DNA of 64,000 nucleotides from an uncultured Saprospiraceae bacterium (GTDB lineage: Bacteria; Bacteroidota; Bacteroidia; Chitinophagales; Saprospiraceae), in the NCBI GenBank assembly GCA_937926205.1, contig CALEYL010000011.1:248001-312000 (forward strand). Reading direction: 5' to 3'. The translations under genes and the position numbers were made by a program. Under the pieces are notes generated by a model. That model had not been told where the DNA came from. It worked only from the letters and a program-made list of their open reading frames with translations, and searched no databases. Shown here piece after piece: positions 9,160-18,907 of the stretch; within the stretch, counting starts at the first letter, position 1; every line of letters begins with the position of its first letter.

Positions 9160-9595
9160 ACTGGCGAGCGTAGACGGTGCATATCGCATTATTGGATGCC
9201 GGTCACAGCAGGGTTGTCATTCCCGCAGGGCTATGGTTTACACACATCTTGGCAACTTATTGATTTTCAATGGTTTGTAAATTATACCGTAAAAAAGTAA
9301 TTCATTGAAAATCAAATACTTACAGAACGAATTGTCGACTTGTGTGTAAACCGTAGCCCGCAGGGAATCTGCGACATTATACAAAGTGCCGTTGGTTGTG
9401 CAGGTTGATTGCCTTTGGTTCAAAACGCTGATTATCAATTATATATCGAATTATCAATGAGCAACTGTCGCGCTGTTGCAGACTCCTTGGCGGGAGTGAC
9501 AAGCTGCTAGGGAATAAAAGATAAGATAACGATCAGCAATGCAGCCACACACAATAAATATGCGCAACAGAAGCTCGGCGGTAGTAAATATTTGA
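9160..9595. repeat. Intergenic repeat family, copy B, carrying one nested element
   Basis: The same repeat family as at 3368-3668 and 27412-28057. It begins GGCGAGCGTAGACGGTGCAT and ends with the AATGCAGCCACACACAATAA and TATGCGCAACAGAA blocks shared nearly base for base with the 28 kb copy. A 128 bp mobile element interrupts it at 9230-9357. No gene is present in the roughly 480 nt between the response regulator and the methyltransferase-like gene. Confidence 0.65.
9230..9357. mobile_element. 128-bp MITE-like element, copy 1
   Basis: Terminal inverted repeats GCTATGGTTTACACACA and TGTGTGTAAACCGTAGC match at 16 of 17 positions, and an inner inverted pair GATTTTCAATG / CATTGAAAATC makes most of the element foldable. 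It is flanked by 7-nt direct repeats CCGCAGG (9223-9229 and 9358-9364), consistent with a target duplication. It carries no coding potential. By my reading it is identical over all 128 nt to the copy at 27820-27947, which points to recent movement by a transposase supplied elsewhere. Confidence 0.8.
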
Positions 9596-9621
9596 GCTGT
9601 TTAGTCTTCGCCTAGACTAAT

Positions 9622-10626
9622 TCAGGACTGGCTTTCTGCTTTTTCCAAACGGGCGCAGGTAAATCCAGGTGTTTTACCGGTTTGGTATTGAAATTCGAGT
9701 GTCTCCGCTGCCCGGATTTTTCCAAGCGGATAAAAAATCATTGGATAGGTAAGCCCGCTTTCGTATGCATTCAGCACCAGATCGCCATAGATGGTAATCG
9801 TTGTGAAGAGCATGCAATGGGGAAGCTCGGTCAGGTCATCCGGGGTTTTTAACAAGATAGGTTGGAACGAAACGGTATTGGCTGTTGCCGCATTCAGGTC
9901 GAGTAATACCCCCAGCGGAATCCTGAATTTCGCACTCGGATCCTCTTCAAATTCTTTTGCTGCGATGCACAACACGGCTTCTACCCGAATGTTTTCGGGG
10001 ATCAGAATGCCGCCCTCGCAAAGTTGTGGCGCCAGGTTTTGGGTAATCGCCACCTGCGGTTCTTTGTCTAATGCGCGTTGCATGGTTTCGCTCACCAAGA
10101 GGTGCAGGTGGCGATCAGAAGGCCATTGATACGTTGTTGCATCGGCCAGTACAAAGTCAGCCACGCGATCGGTCAATCCAAATACCTGAAATAAATGCGC
10201 TGCGCTGTCTAACGACTCCTGATGGATGTCGAGCAAAGTGAAACGGATTTCTGCCGCACTAAAGCTGGCAGCAATCGCCAGTGCAAGGGGGGCAAAAGGG
10301 CCGCAACCAGCGTATAAAAGATTCAGTTGTTGCTCCGGAAAGCACTTTTTCAGATCGAGTATGGCGGCTTCCAGGCCTTGTATAAATTTTGCAGTGCGTA
10401 TAAAATCCTGAATACAACGGGCAGCATCTTCGGGTGAAATGGCTTTGCCGGAGTTGAGCTGGGTCGCTTCTGTTGAGCCATTTTCCCACTTCGTGAAACT
10501 TGCACAAAGGTCATAAAAAGCGAATGCCGCTGTGCGCTGCACCCCGATTTCCGTCGTTGGATCCAGGAGCTGGGCGACAGTTTCTTTGAATTGGATTTGT
10601 TCCTTCGTAACTGGTTTGTACGGCAT
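9622..10626 (-). CDS. SAM-dependent methyltransferase-like protein
   Basis: A 334-residue soluble protein. LNLLYAGCGPFAPLALAIAA (about 117-136) matches the glycine-rich SAM-binding motif I of class I methyltransferases, FTLLDIHQESL is the acidic strand-2 motif that holds the ribose, and DFVLADATTYQWP fits motif II/III. The substrate region is not recognisable. The N-terminal third is helical and unlike the common small-molecule families. It stands alone, with an intergenic repeat on one side and a degenerate palindrome on the other. The enzymatic activity is inferred from the fold motifs only. Confidence 0.7.
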   Translation of the reverse strand: MPYKPVTKEQIQFKETVAQLLDPTTEIGVQRTAAFAFYDLCASFTKWENGSTEATQLNSGKAISPEDAARCIQDFIRTAKFIQGLEAAILDLKKCFPEQQLNLLYAGCGPFAPLALAIAASFSAAEIRFTLLDIHQESLDSAAHLFQVFGLTDRVADFVLADATTYQWPSDRHLHLLVSETMQRALDKEPQVAITQNLAPQLCEGGILIPENIRVEAVLCIAAKEFEEDPSAKFRIPLGVLLDLNAATANTVSFQPILLKTPDDLTELPHCMLFTTITIYGDLVLNAYESGLTYPMIFYPLGKIRAAETLEFQYQTGKTPGFTCARLEKAESQS

Positions 10627-10730
10627 TTTTTACCTTCCTTATTATATCAGGATGCGTTCGACTATAGTCATGGATACAAATGCCATAAAATGCTTGAACT
10701 AAACAACATATGCTTGAATGATTCAGCTTT

Positions 10731-10815
10731 CTTAGCGGCCTCTGCGAGCCCTTAGCGCTCTTGGCGGGAAAAGTGTCCCGCTAAGGATGCGGAGGGTACG
10801 CTAAGGACGCTAAGG
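10731..10815. repeat. Imperfect inverted repeat, REP-like
   Basis: An imperfect palindrome built from CTTAGCG, GGCGGGA / TCCCGC and CGCTAAGG blocks, centred near 10773. Such CTTAGCG-type palindromes are dispersed in many genomes. It lies upstream of the methyltransferase-like gene and downstream of the beta-propeller gene, and may help end the latter's transcription. Confidence 0.4.
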
Positions 10816-10873
10816 GGGCATTTAGTTTCTTAAAAATCTTTCTTTTTTAGTTGATTGAAGAAAGTCAATTGCC

Positions 10874-13800
10874 TTATTTTACAATCACCGCCGGAATATT
10901 TTGTTCTCTGAACAACTGGTTGTATGCTGCCACATCCTTCTCCATCAAATTGCGCAGCGATGCCTGGTGGGTATTCCACTGCGCTTCCAGGTCGCGGAGG
11001 CGGTCGCGGACTCCCTGCGTGATGCGCGGATCGTGAACGTCCACTTTGCCGCGCAGGTCAAAAAACTCTGCATTGAGTTTGCTGGGCCAGTTGATGACAT
11101 CCTGAAAATTGCGTTGGCGGCTTTCCACGATGTTGGCTTCCCATGCATCCATCTTTTTTACCAGCTCTTCTCCCTGTTTCACCAGTTCTTTTTTGTCGTC
11201 CATGTCTTTCAGCGCCTCATTGAGTGCGAGCACTTGTTTTTTGACATTGCGCAGGTTGTTTACGGCTTCGTGCATGTTGCGCAGGTCATTGGTCAGGCGG
11301 TCGAGCAACTGCTGCTGCGCTGTCCAGTCGGCGGGATTGACCGTCAGGCGCCGGTCGGCGACCACATCGAATGTCGTTTCCGATACGTTGCCTTTGTAAG
11401 TGAGCTTAGCCTTGTATTGTCCGGGAGCCACACGATAACCATTATAATCGCCATAAACAAAAGCGCCGGGAACTCCAGGAATGCCTTTGGTCCGGAAATC
11501 CCAGGCAAATCGATTCACGCCGGCTTCGGAAGGAATGACGGGTGTTGGTGAGGGTCCACCCGGGTAGGGCTTAAAAGCTTCGTCTTTTTTGTTGGTGTAG
11601 GAGCGGATGACCATACCAGCCGCATCCAGTATTTCGAGGGTGAGCAGGTTGGTGTCTGCTTTTTCCTTCAGATAATAATCGAGGATGACACCATCCATAG
11701 GGTTGCGGCCAATACCCGGGATGTAGTCGGGCAGCCAGGGCGGTGAAAACCCGCTGAAGCGCACGGTGGTTTTTGGCGTATAAAGTTTCAACGCGGCGTC
11801 TCCAAAATTGCCTTTCGACTGTTGCAAAGCAGCCACATCGTCAAGTATCCAGAAAGCGCGGCCGGCAGTAGAGGCGATCAGGTCGTTGTCTTGCTGGATC
11901 AGGTCGGTAACGGGCACCACCGGCAAATTCAGCTGTAACTGTTGCCATTTTGCGCCGCCGTTGAACGATACGTAAAAACCGCGTTCAGCGCCGCCGTAGA
12001 GCAGCCCCGCAACTTTTTTGTCTTCCCGGATTACTTTGATGAAATCATCCGCATTGACGCCGGTTGCTATTTTTGTCCAGGTTTTGCCATAATCCACGGT
12101 TTTATACGTGAGAGAAGTCATGTCATTGAACTTGTAGCGGGTTGCGCTGATGTAAGCCGTGCCTTTGGTGTGCGGCGACACCTCGATGGACTGAATCATG
12201 GATTCCGGCAAGTCTGCAGGGGTAATGTTCTGCCAGCTTTTGCCGCCGTCGCGGGTAAGGTGTACCAGTCCGCAATCGCTTCCCGTGTAAATCACATCCT
12301 TTTCCAGCGAAGATTCAATGACGTAATAAATGGTATTGTAGTTTTCGCCGCCGGCGCCTTCGTTGGTCAGCGGGCCGCCGCCTACTTCCTGTTTTGTAGT
12401 GTCGTTGCGGGTCAGATCGGGACTGATGACCTGCCAGTTCAGACCGCCGTCGGCGGTTTTAAACAGCACATTACCGGCATGATAGATAACGGAAGGGTTG
12501 TGAGGAGAAGCCACGATGGGCGCGTTCCAGTTGAAGCGGTATTTCATCTCTTTGGGCGGATTGGCCAGATTGAGCGAAGGATACTGCATGATGTCTTTGC
12601 GTTCCATGGTGCGGGTATCCAACGCTTCGATCAAGCCCTGGTAGCAGCCGCCATAGAGCACCAATGGGTTCATAGGATCAAAAGCGATGTAGGCGCTTTC
12701 GCAACCCGGGCCTTCAAACCAGTCTTTGTCGGTGATGCCAAAACTGTTGTTGCGGCTATTAATGACCACCGACGAATTGTCCTGTTGTCCGCCATAAACG
12801 CGATAAGGGAAAATGTTGTCTGCGTTTACCCGGTAAAACTGAGCGGTTGGCTGGTTGTTCAGCGTAGACCAACTCTGGCCCGCGTCAAAACTAATCTCGC
12901 CACCGCCATCGTCGCCGAGGATCATGTTTTTATTGTTTTTGGGATTGATCCACAGGTCGTGGGTGTCGCCGTGCCCTACCCGGACATTGCTAAAAGTTTT
13001 GCCACCGTCAATGGAGCGCATCATGGGGGCGTTGAGCACGTAAACATAGTTGGCGTCAATCGGATCGGCAAAAACTTCCATATAGTACCAGGAACGGGAA
13101 GTAATGGCATTGTCGTTGCTTAGCAGCGACCAGCGCTTGCCGCCGTCGTCGGAGCGGTAAAGACCCGCTTTAGATTTTTCAGCTTCTACGATGGCAAAAA
13201 CCCGGCTGGAATTGGCCCGCGAGACCGAAACGCCGATTTTGCCCATTTCCGCAGGCAAACCTTCGCTGAGTTTGGTCCAGGTTTCGCCGCTGTCTACAGA
13301 TTTCCAGATGGAAGAGCCCGGGCCACTTTCCACTTTCCAGGGCAGGCGCCGGTGTTGCCAGAAGGCAGCGTACAGTATCCGCGGATTGTTCATATCCATA
13401 CTCAGGCTGGAAGCGCCGGTGTTTTCGTCCACAAACAGCACTTTACGCCAGGTTTTGCCGCCGTCTGCACTTTTGTAAATGCCACGGTCGGGGCTGGGGC
13501 CGTGGGCAGCGCCCTGAGCGGCCACGTAAACCATATCCGGATTTTGAGGATGGATGACCACGTCGGAAATGTGCCGCGTTTTTTCCAGTCCCATGTTTTT
13601 CCAGGTGGCGCCGCCATCGTCCGATTTATAAATGCCATCCCCGTAGGTTGTCATCACTCCGCGAATGGCGTGTTCTCCCATGCCTACAAAAACGATGTTG
13701 GGATCCGATTCTGAAACGGCAATGTCGCCAACAGAACCTGATTTGAAAGCGCCGTCAGAAATGTTGCGCCAGTTCAGCCCGGCATCGTCGGTGCGCCAAA

Positions 13801-14050
13801 CGCCGCCTCCGGTATAGCCGGTGTAATAGGTATTCTCCTGACCCACCACACCCGAAACTGCATTGGAACGCCCGCCCCGGAATGGGCCGATGTTGCGCCA
13901 TTTGAGCGCTTTGAATGCCGCTGCGTCAAACATAGGCGCCGAAACGGCAGTGGGCGTATCCGTTTTGGATTTCCCTTTTTTCTGAGCAAAGATGGGCGTG
14001 CAAAGGAATAACAATGCCGGAAGGAGGAGTAATGAGTAGTGTCGCTTCAT
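10874..14050 (-). CDS. Secreted VPS10/BNR-type beta-propeller protein
   Basis: A 1058-residue protein with a signal peptide (MKRHYSLLLLPALLFLCTPIFAQ). Residues about 45-720 contain many sialidase-type Asp-box repeats such as SDDGGATWKNM, SADGGKTWRKV, SVDSGETWTKL, SFDAGQSWSTL and TRDGGKSWQNI, giving a sortilin-like beta-propeller. The C-terminal part (from about 750) contains a beta-sandwich-like segment (LKLYTPKTTVRF, YLKEKADTNLLTLEILD) and a helical tail. Proteins of this layout are abundant in Bacteroidota and are usually annotated as glycosyl hydrolases, but no catalytic residues of a known sialidase are evident, so a binding or unknown enzymatic role is equally possible. No T9SS sorting domain is seen. 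Confidence 0.8.
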   Translation of the reverse strand: MKRHYSLLLLPALLFLCTPIFAQKKGKSKTDTPTAVSAPMFDAAAFKALKWRNIGPFRGGRSNAVSGVVGQENTYYTGYTGGGVWRTDDAGLNWRNISDGAFKSGSVGDIAVSESDPNIVFVGMGEHAIRGVMTTYGDGIYKSDDGGATWKNMGLEKTRHISDVVIHPQNPDMVYVAAQGAAHGPSPDRGIYKSADGGKTWRKVLFVDENTGASSLSMDMNNPRILYAAFWQHRRLPWKVESGPGSSIWKSVDSGETWTKLSEGLPAEMGKIGVSVSRANSSRVFAIVEAEKSKAGLYRSDDGGKRWSLLSNDNAITSRSWYYMEVFADPIDANYVYVLNAPMMRSIDGGKTFSNVRVGHGDTHDLWINPKNNKNMILGDDGGGEISFDAGQSWSTLNNQPTAQFYRVNADNIFPYRVYGGQQDNSSVVINSRNNSFGITDKDWFEGPGCESAYIAFDPMNPLVLYGGCYQGLIEALDTRTMERKDIMQYPSLNLANPPKEMKYRFNWNAPIVASPHNPSVIYHAGNVLFKTADGGLNWQVISPDLTRNDTTKQEVGGGPLTNEGAGGENYNTIYYVIESSLEKDVIYTGSDCGLVHLTRDGGKSWQNITPADLPESMIQSIEVSPHTKGTAYISATRYKFNDMTSLTYKTVDYGKTWTKIATGVNADDFIKVIREDKKVAGLLYGGAERGFYVSFNGGAKWQQLQLNLPVVPVTDLIQQDNDLIASTAGRAFWILDDVAALQQSKGNFGDAALKLYTPKTTVRFSGFSPPWLPDYIPGIGRNPMDGVILDYYLKEKADTNLLTLEILDAAGMVIRSYTNKKDEAFKPYPGGPSPTPVIPSEAGVNRFAWDFRTKGIPGVPGAFVYGDYNGYRVAPGQYKAKLTYKGNVSETTFDVVADRRLTVNPADWTAQQQLLDRLTNDLRNMHEAVNNLRNVKKQVLALNEALKDMDDKKELVKQGEELVKKMDAWEANIVESRQRNFQDVINWPSKLNAEFFDLRGKVDVHDPRITQGVRDRLRDLEAQWNTHQASLRNLMEKDVAAYNQLFREQNIPAVIVK

Positions 14051-14263
14051 GATGTTGGTTGTTTTTCGTATTTCTGTCCGGCTAATTTAAAATCTTTTTC
14101 CGGAAGAATAAGGATGAAGTTAGTTAGGAAGCCCAACTATTGTGGCGTGCGGTATCCGGGTAACGAAATTGAGGATGATCAATTTAGTTGCAAATTCCTG
14201 TTTTATATCGGAAAAGTTATCCAAAAAGATATTTCCGGTACAAGGACTAAAGGGGCTGAAAAA

Positions 14264-17200
14264 CTACCGCGTCACCTCAAACGCACCCGTATTTTCAAAA
14301 TGCCGGAAATCGACGGGGCTGACGCCGGAAACGCCCTGTTCGGCCATATACACCCCGTAGATCGTATCCACGGCCTCCATAGTGAGTTTGTTGTGGGTAA
14401 CAATGACGAACTGCGATTCTTTAGAGAACTTCTTGATAATTTTATTGAACTTGGTGATGTTGCTGTCGTCGAGCGGGGCGTCGACCTCATCGAAGATGCA
14501 GAAGGGAGCCGGTTTTAGCAAATACAGCGCAAAAAGCAGGGCTGTGGCGGTAAGTGTTTTTTCGCCGCCGGAAAGCTGGTTGATGCTTTGCGGGCGCTTG
14601 CCTTTTGGTTTTGCGACGATCTCAATTTTCGATTCCAGCGGGGTCTCGGGGTTGAGCAGGATGAGGTCGCAATTGTCATCTTCCGTGAACAAACTGCGGA
14701 AAACATCTATAAAATACAGGCGCGCCTGGCCAAAAGCTTCCAGAAACTGCGCCGTTGCGGTTTCTTCGATCTCTTTAATCGTTTCCATCAGGGAAGCTTT
14801 GGCCTGCACCACGTCGTCGCGTTGTTCGCTGATGGTTTCGTGGCGGATTTTCATTTCATCGTAAGCTTCCACGGCCAGCGGGTTGATTTCGCCGTAGGTA
14901 TCGATGCGTTCTTTCAGGCGGTCTACGCGGGGCGCCAGATCGGCTTCGTTGTGTTCCGGATTGGGTTGCCGGTTGATGATGTCGTTGATGGAAATGCCGA
15001 ACTCGATGTTGAGGCGCTGGCCCACCGAGCTGATTTTGAATTTGACGTCGCTGAGCTTTTCTTTGAGTTGGTTCACCAGCAGTTGCGTATCCTGGCTCAC
15101 TTTGTTGGCTTTGCGCAAAGCGTCTTCGATTTCATTGATGGCGCCGCGGGCTTTGAAGTAGCTCTGTTCAGCTTCTGTGAGCAGCGCTTCGCGTTCTTTG
15201 CGCACCTCGTAATCGGCCTGGAGCTCCAGTTCCACCTGCCGGATGAGATCGGCGACCTGTGTCACCTCCTCTTCGTTTTGCCCGATGTTCTTGCTGTTGG
15301 CCACCATGGCGGCGTTGGCTTCTTCCAGTTGCTTTTCGCGGAAAGACAACTCGCGCTGAAGCGTTCCTACCTTATTTTGCTGGCGGATAAAAGAGATGTT
15401 TTGCTCGTTGTAAGCGCTTGAAGCCTGGCTGAGTTGCTCTGCTACCTGCCGGAAGGAGCCATCCGTGTTCGAGATCAGCTCTTTTACCTGCCGGGCGTTT
15501 TCGTGCTTTTCCAGCAAAAGCACCTCAATGTCGGCGTTGCTTTGCTCCAATTGGAGGATGGCTGCCGTGGCGCGTTGCCGGGTTTCATTGCCTTCGCGCA
15601 GGTAAGTTTCAAAGCTTTCCATGCGCGTGAGCAGAGACACTTTTTCCTGAACCAGCCTGTTCAGCGCTGCGCGTTCCTGCTGGATTTCAGCGGCAGTCTG
15701 CTGCGTTTTTAAGCCTTCAATTTTTGCTTTGAGGGTATAAAAATCCGTAGAAAGGCGATCGGCTTCGCGCTCTGATTTTTTGATGCTCGCCTCCAGCATT
15801 TCCAGGTTTTTTTTGCGGCCGATTTTTTTGCCTTCAAACAAACCAATGGAACCGCCCGAAATGCTGTAACGCCGGCGGATCAACTGCCCGCTTTTTGACA
15901 GCAACACCGCGTCGCCGGGGATGGCGCCGCTGTATTCTTCTTTTTCCGAAACCAGCACATTTTCAAGCAAATAGCTGCAAAGGTTCCGGTAATTCGGGTC
16001 GGTTTCCACCAAATCAATGGCGTTCAGGGTTTCCGGCAGCATGAGAATGGGCGCCTGGTAGTCGCGGAAGGCGTCGAGCACAAAAAAATTGGCTTTGCCT
16101 TTTTGGCTTCTGCTCAGCAACTGGATGGCCTGGTAGGCGTCTTCCATGCTTTGCACCACATAATAATTGAGGTAAGGCTCAAGGTAGTTTTCGATGGCGA
16201 CCCGGTAGGCTTCGTTCACGTAAATGAGGTCGGAGAGGAGAGAAGCGTCCTTTTTCCAGTCTTTATTGTTGGTCAAAAAGCGGATCGATTCCGGGAAGCC
16301 TTCCAGGTTTTCGATCATGCTTTTCGTCAGTTTGAACTCGTTGCGGCGGGCATCAAGTTCGCGGTTGACGGTCGTGATGCGTTTGGTAAGCGCATCGTTT
16401 TCGCTTTCTGCCGTTTGCAAAGCCTCAAGGCGTTTGGCTTCGACCTGTTCCAGTTCCTCCAGCCGCTTCGTAAAGCGCTTTTCTTCTGCTTCGAGGGCGC
16501 TGATTTTTTCCTGTAAAGTTGCTGCGTCCACCTGCCGCTGGCTCATTCCCTGGCTGCTGCGTTCCAGTTCCTGCTTATAATTGGCAATTTGATTGCCGTT
16601 GATGGCTTTTTGTTTTTCCAGCTCGAACACCGCGCGTTCGGCCTGCTGCTGGTTTTGCATGACGGCATCCAGGTCCGATTTGAGGGCGCCGTGGCTTTCG
16701 CGAATTTTTTGCAGGGTCATTTCGGCCTGTTCCAGCTCCTGTTCCAGGCGCGCTTCGATGCGTTTTTCCAGGGTAACCTCTTCGCGGTAATGTTCGATAT
16801 CTGATTGCAATTGGCGGGCCCGGCGTTCGGAATCCTGCACCGATTCGACGAATTTAGCGCGGTTTTGCTCCAGAAAATCCAGTTTCTGCTGGAACATCCT
16901 GCGGTCGTTTTCCATGCCGCGAATTTTACCCACCAGGTTATTCAGGTCGCGTTGTCGTTCAGACAGCGTTTTTTCTTTGTCGAGGTTGGCTTTGCGCTCG
17001 GCTTCCAGTTTTGCTTCCAGTTGCCGCACTTCCACTTCTGCCTGGCGGTAGCGGTCTTCTTCCTGCTCCACCTTCTGGCTCACCGATTTTTGCTGTTCTT
17101 TCAGTTCTGCGGCGCGGTGAACGGCCAGTTCGATGCTCAGTTCTTTGTATTCGGCTTTCAGTTCGAGGTAGCGTTTGGCGCGACGGGCCTGCTTTTCGAG

Positions 17201-17812
17201 GGTTTTGAGGTTGTTGTCAATTTCGTGCAGCAGGTCTTCGATGCGGTTGAGGTCTTCAGTGGTGCTTTCTAATTTCTGGATTGTTTCCCGCTTGCGCACT
17301 TTGTATTTGGAAACACCCGCTGCCTGTTCAAACATTTTCAGGCGCGAGTTTTCTTTGTCGTTCAGGATGTCGTCCACCATGCCGAGGGCAATGATGGCAT
17401 AGGAATTGGACCCAATGCCCGTGTCCAGAAACAGCGTGGTGATGTCGCGTAGCCGGCAAAGCGTGCCGTTGAGGCGGTATTCACTTTCGCCGGTGCGGTA
17501 CAGGGTGCGCGTGATGGTGACAGACTGGTACTCGGTGGGCAGGAGGTTTTTGGTGTTGTCAAAGGTAATCGACACCTGTGCCATGCCGCTTTGCTTGCGT
17601 TTTTTGGTGCCGTTGAAAATCACGCTGGTCATCTGATCGAGGCGCAATTCTTTGCTTTTCTGTTCGCCGAGCACCCAGCGGATGGCATCCACGACATTAG
17701 ATTTGCCAGAGCCGTTCGGCCCGACGATCCCGATGACGTCCTCATTGAAGTGGATGGTCGTTTCGGTAGCAAAACTTTTAAAACCTTTCAGTTCCAGTCG
17801 CTTTAATCTCAT
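14264..17812 (-). CDS. smc: Chromosome segregation protein SMC
   Basis: An 1182-residue SMC ATPase, the normal length for the family, which organises and segregates the chromosome with ScpA/ScpB. The N-terminal head has Walker A GPNGSGKSNVVDAIRWVLG at 31-49. Two long coiled coils flank a hinge around 510-660 (SIRFLTNNKDWKKD to the glycine-rich SGGSIGLFEGKK area). The C-terminal head holds the signature NQLSGGEKTLTATALLFALY and Walker B FCIFDEVDAPLDD. The start is the ATG giving MRLKRLELKGFKSF; the longer open frame upstream reads through repeats and is rejected. scpA and scpB are not in this window. Confidence 0.97.
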   Translation of the reverse strand: MRLKRLELKGFKSFATETTIHFNEDVIGIVGPNGSGKSNVVDAIRWVLGEQKSKELRLDQMTSVIFNGTKKRKQSGMAQVSITFDNTKNLLPTEYQSVTITRTLYRTGESEYRLNGTLCRLRDITTLFLDTGIGSNSYAIIALGMVDDILNDKENSRLKMFEQAAGVSKYKVRKRETIQKLESTTEDLNRIEDLLHEIDNNLKTLEKQARRAKRYLELKAEYKELSIELAVHRAAELKEQQKSVSQKVEQEEDRYRQAEVEVRQLEAKLEAERKANLDKEKTLSERQRDLNNLVGKIRGMENDRRMFQQKLDFLEQNRAKFVESVQDSERRARQLQSDIEHYREEVTLEKRIEARLEQELEQAEMTLQKIRESHGALKSDLDAVMQNQQQAERAVFELEKQKAINGNQIANYKQELERSSQGMSQRQVDAATLQEKISALEAEEKRFTKRLEELEQVEAKRLEALQTAESENDALTKRITTVNRELDARRNEFKLTKSMIENLEGFPESIRFLTNNKDWKKDASLLSDLIYVNEAYRVAIENYLEPYLNYYVVQSMEDAYQAIQLLSRSQKGKANFFVLDAFRDYQAPILMLPETLNAIDLVETDPNYRNLCSYLLENVLVSEKEEYSGAIPGDAVLLSKSGQLIRRRYSISGGSIGLFEGKKIGRKKNLEMLEASIKKSEREADRLSTDFYTLKAKIEGLKTQQTAAEIQQERAALNRLVQEKVSLLTRMESFETYLREGNETRQRATAAILQLEQSNADIEVLLLEKHENARQVKELISNTDGSFRQVAEQLSQASSAYNEQNISFIRQQNKVGTLQRELSFREKQLEEANAAMVANSKNIGQNEEEVTQVADLIRQVELELQADYEVRKEREALLTEAEQSYFKARGAINEIEDALRKANKVSQDTQLLVNQLKEKLSDVKFKISSVGQRLNIEFGISINDIINRQPNPEHNEADLAPRVDRLKERIDTYGEINPLAVEAYDEMKIRHETISEQRDDVVQAKASLMETIKEIEETATAQFLEAFGQARLYFIDVFRSLFTEDDNCDLILLNPETPLESKIEIVAKPKGKRPQSINQLSGGEKTLTATALLFALYLLKPAPFCIFDEVDAPLDDSNITKFNKIIKKFSKESQFVIVTHNKLTMEAVDTIYGVYMAEQGVSGVSPVDFRHFENTGAFEVTR

Positions 17813-18106
17813 AGCCTGCAAATGTAGAAAAAAAGCGATGCGCGGCGTTGCGGTTTTTTCCACAGGGTTTTCCACAGGGGGTGTGGAGAAGGGGATAGGG
17901 AAATTTGCAAATGGCAAATGGGCAAGGGGTGAGGATTTGAAAATTTGAAAATTTGAAGATGGGGGCGGCCTCAACCTGACTCAGACATTTGGAATGATGC
18001 GGGTAAAACCCGGCAGAACAGAACACGCGAGGCGGGAACTTCGGCTTCGCTCAGTTGCCGCCTCGGCGCGGGCTACCAACTTAAAGTCAGCATAAATTCC
18101 CGGAAT
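17813..18106. repeat. Repeat-rich spacer upstream of smc
   Basis: Contains a minus-strand TACATTTG box right at the smc start (17819-17826), two CCACAGG motifs, a direct repeat of GAAAATTT units (about 17936-17957), and a hairpin of 13-bp arms with one mismatch (CGAGGCGGGAACT at 18028-18040 with AGTTGCCGCCTCG at 18053-18065). The hairpin lies 42 nt beyond the stop of the CpxP-like gene and could terminate that operon. No gene is seen. Confidence 0.45.
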
Positions 18107-18583
18107 CTACTCCCTCCGACCCGGGGGGCCATTTTTCGGCAAAATAACCCGGATTAATTCCGGGAGAAACGCATCGAAATAAGCCTTTTGTTCCTGGGTG
18201 CAAAGTGCTTTTAAATCTGCAAAATGTTTAAAAGTTGCCGTGACTCTTGTTTCCTGAATTGCGTTCATTCGGGCAAGCAGAGCGCCGCTTTGTATGGTGT
18301 CGACTGGATCGCTTTTCAGCAGGTCAAAATAGTTTTTCAGGGCATCGTGGTAAGCGCGGTCACTTTCCATCATCAATTCGTGGTGCGCCGATTTGAGTTG
18401 CTCAAACTGACCTTGCTGTTCAGGTGTAAAATGCAGCTTTTCCACAAGGTGCTTTCCCGGGGACTGAGGTCCGCCCGGTCCATCCGGATGTGGTGGCCGC
18501 CGCAACAACAAAAAGCCCAGGGTACTGAGATTGAGCAACAAGAGTCCGATGACGGCAATCGTGAGTAAAGTTTCCTTTTTCAT
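18107..18583 (-). CDS. Spy/CpxP-like periplasmic protein
   Basis: A 158-residue protein with an uncleaved or signal-type hydrophobic N-terminus (about 5-27) and a helical periplasmic part containing LHFTPEQQGQFEQLKSAHHELM, which resembles the LTxxQ-type helices of the Spy/CpxP/CzcE-like heavy-metal sensor family. Such proteins bind misfolded envelope proteins or metals and often damp an envelope stress sigma pathway. It is the last gene of a minus-strand operon sigma factor, small membrane protein, Spy-like protein, so it may feed back on that sigma factor (inference). Confidence 0.75.
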   Translation of the reverse strand: MKKETLLTIAVIGLLLLNLSTLGFLLLRRPPHPDGPGGPQSPGKHLVEKLHFTPEQQGQFEQLKSAHHELMMESDRAYHDALKNYFDLLKSDPVDTIQSGALLARMNAIQETRVTATFKHFADLKALCTQEQKAYFDAFLPELIRVILPKNGPPGRRE

Positions 18584-18593
18584 CGTCTATTCA

Positions 18594-18884
18594 TTAATAA
18601 AGGTTGAAATTGCCATTGTCCAATTGGTAAACCGAAGAAGTATCGGTAGTCTGGACATTGCTTTTTTGCCGGGTCAATGCATATACATTCGCGAAAATCA
18701 ACAGGGCAAAAGAAGCTGCGATGATTGAAAAATAAGGACGCGGAACCAGTTGCACCCGCTTGCTTTCCTGCATTTGACCCAATTTGGCCTGAATGCCGGC
18801 GTACAATTCCGGGTCGGGTTCTGCCCGATTGATGCCTTCGAGGCTGTTGAGTACCTCGTCTTTCCATTTTTCCTTTTTCATCAT
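18594..18884 (-). CDS. Small membrane protein, probable anti-sigma factor
   Basis: A 96-residue protein with an N-terminal cytoplasmic helical part (KWKDEVLNSLEGINRAEPDPELYAGIQAKL, written here only as a description of residues 6-35), one transmembrane helix at about 51-68 (YFSIIAASFALLIFANVYAL) and a short periplasmic tail. The size, topology and position 23 nt after an ECF sigma gene fit a membrane anti-sigma factor. No zinc-binding HxxxCxxC motif is present, so it is not of the ZAS type. Confidence 0.65.
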   Translation of the reverse strand: MMKKEKWKDEVLNSLEGINRAEPDPELYAGIQAKLGQMQESKRVQLVPRPYFSIIAASFALLIFANVYALTRQKSNVQTTDTSSVYQLDNGNFNLY

Positions 18885-18907
18885 AATTGAATAGACGTTA
18901 ATTCTTA

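Noticed and set aside
11942..13123. 393-codon plus-strand open frame
   Set aside because: It is exactly antisense to the Asp-box propeller gene, has no domain-like motifs, and such long shadows are common opposite GC-rich repeats.
14588..15421. 277-codon plus-strand open frame opposite smc
   Set aside because: The composition is that of an antisense of coiled coil (many Phe, Val, His); the smc frame is certain.
17861..17895. Two TTTTCCACA-like motifs suggesting DnaA boxes near smc
   Set aside because: Each has a mismatch to TTATCCACA, there are only two, and no dnaA gene or other origin feature is near.
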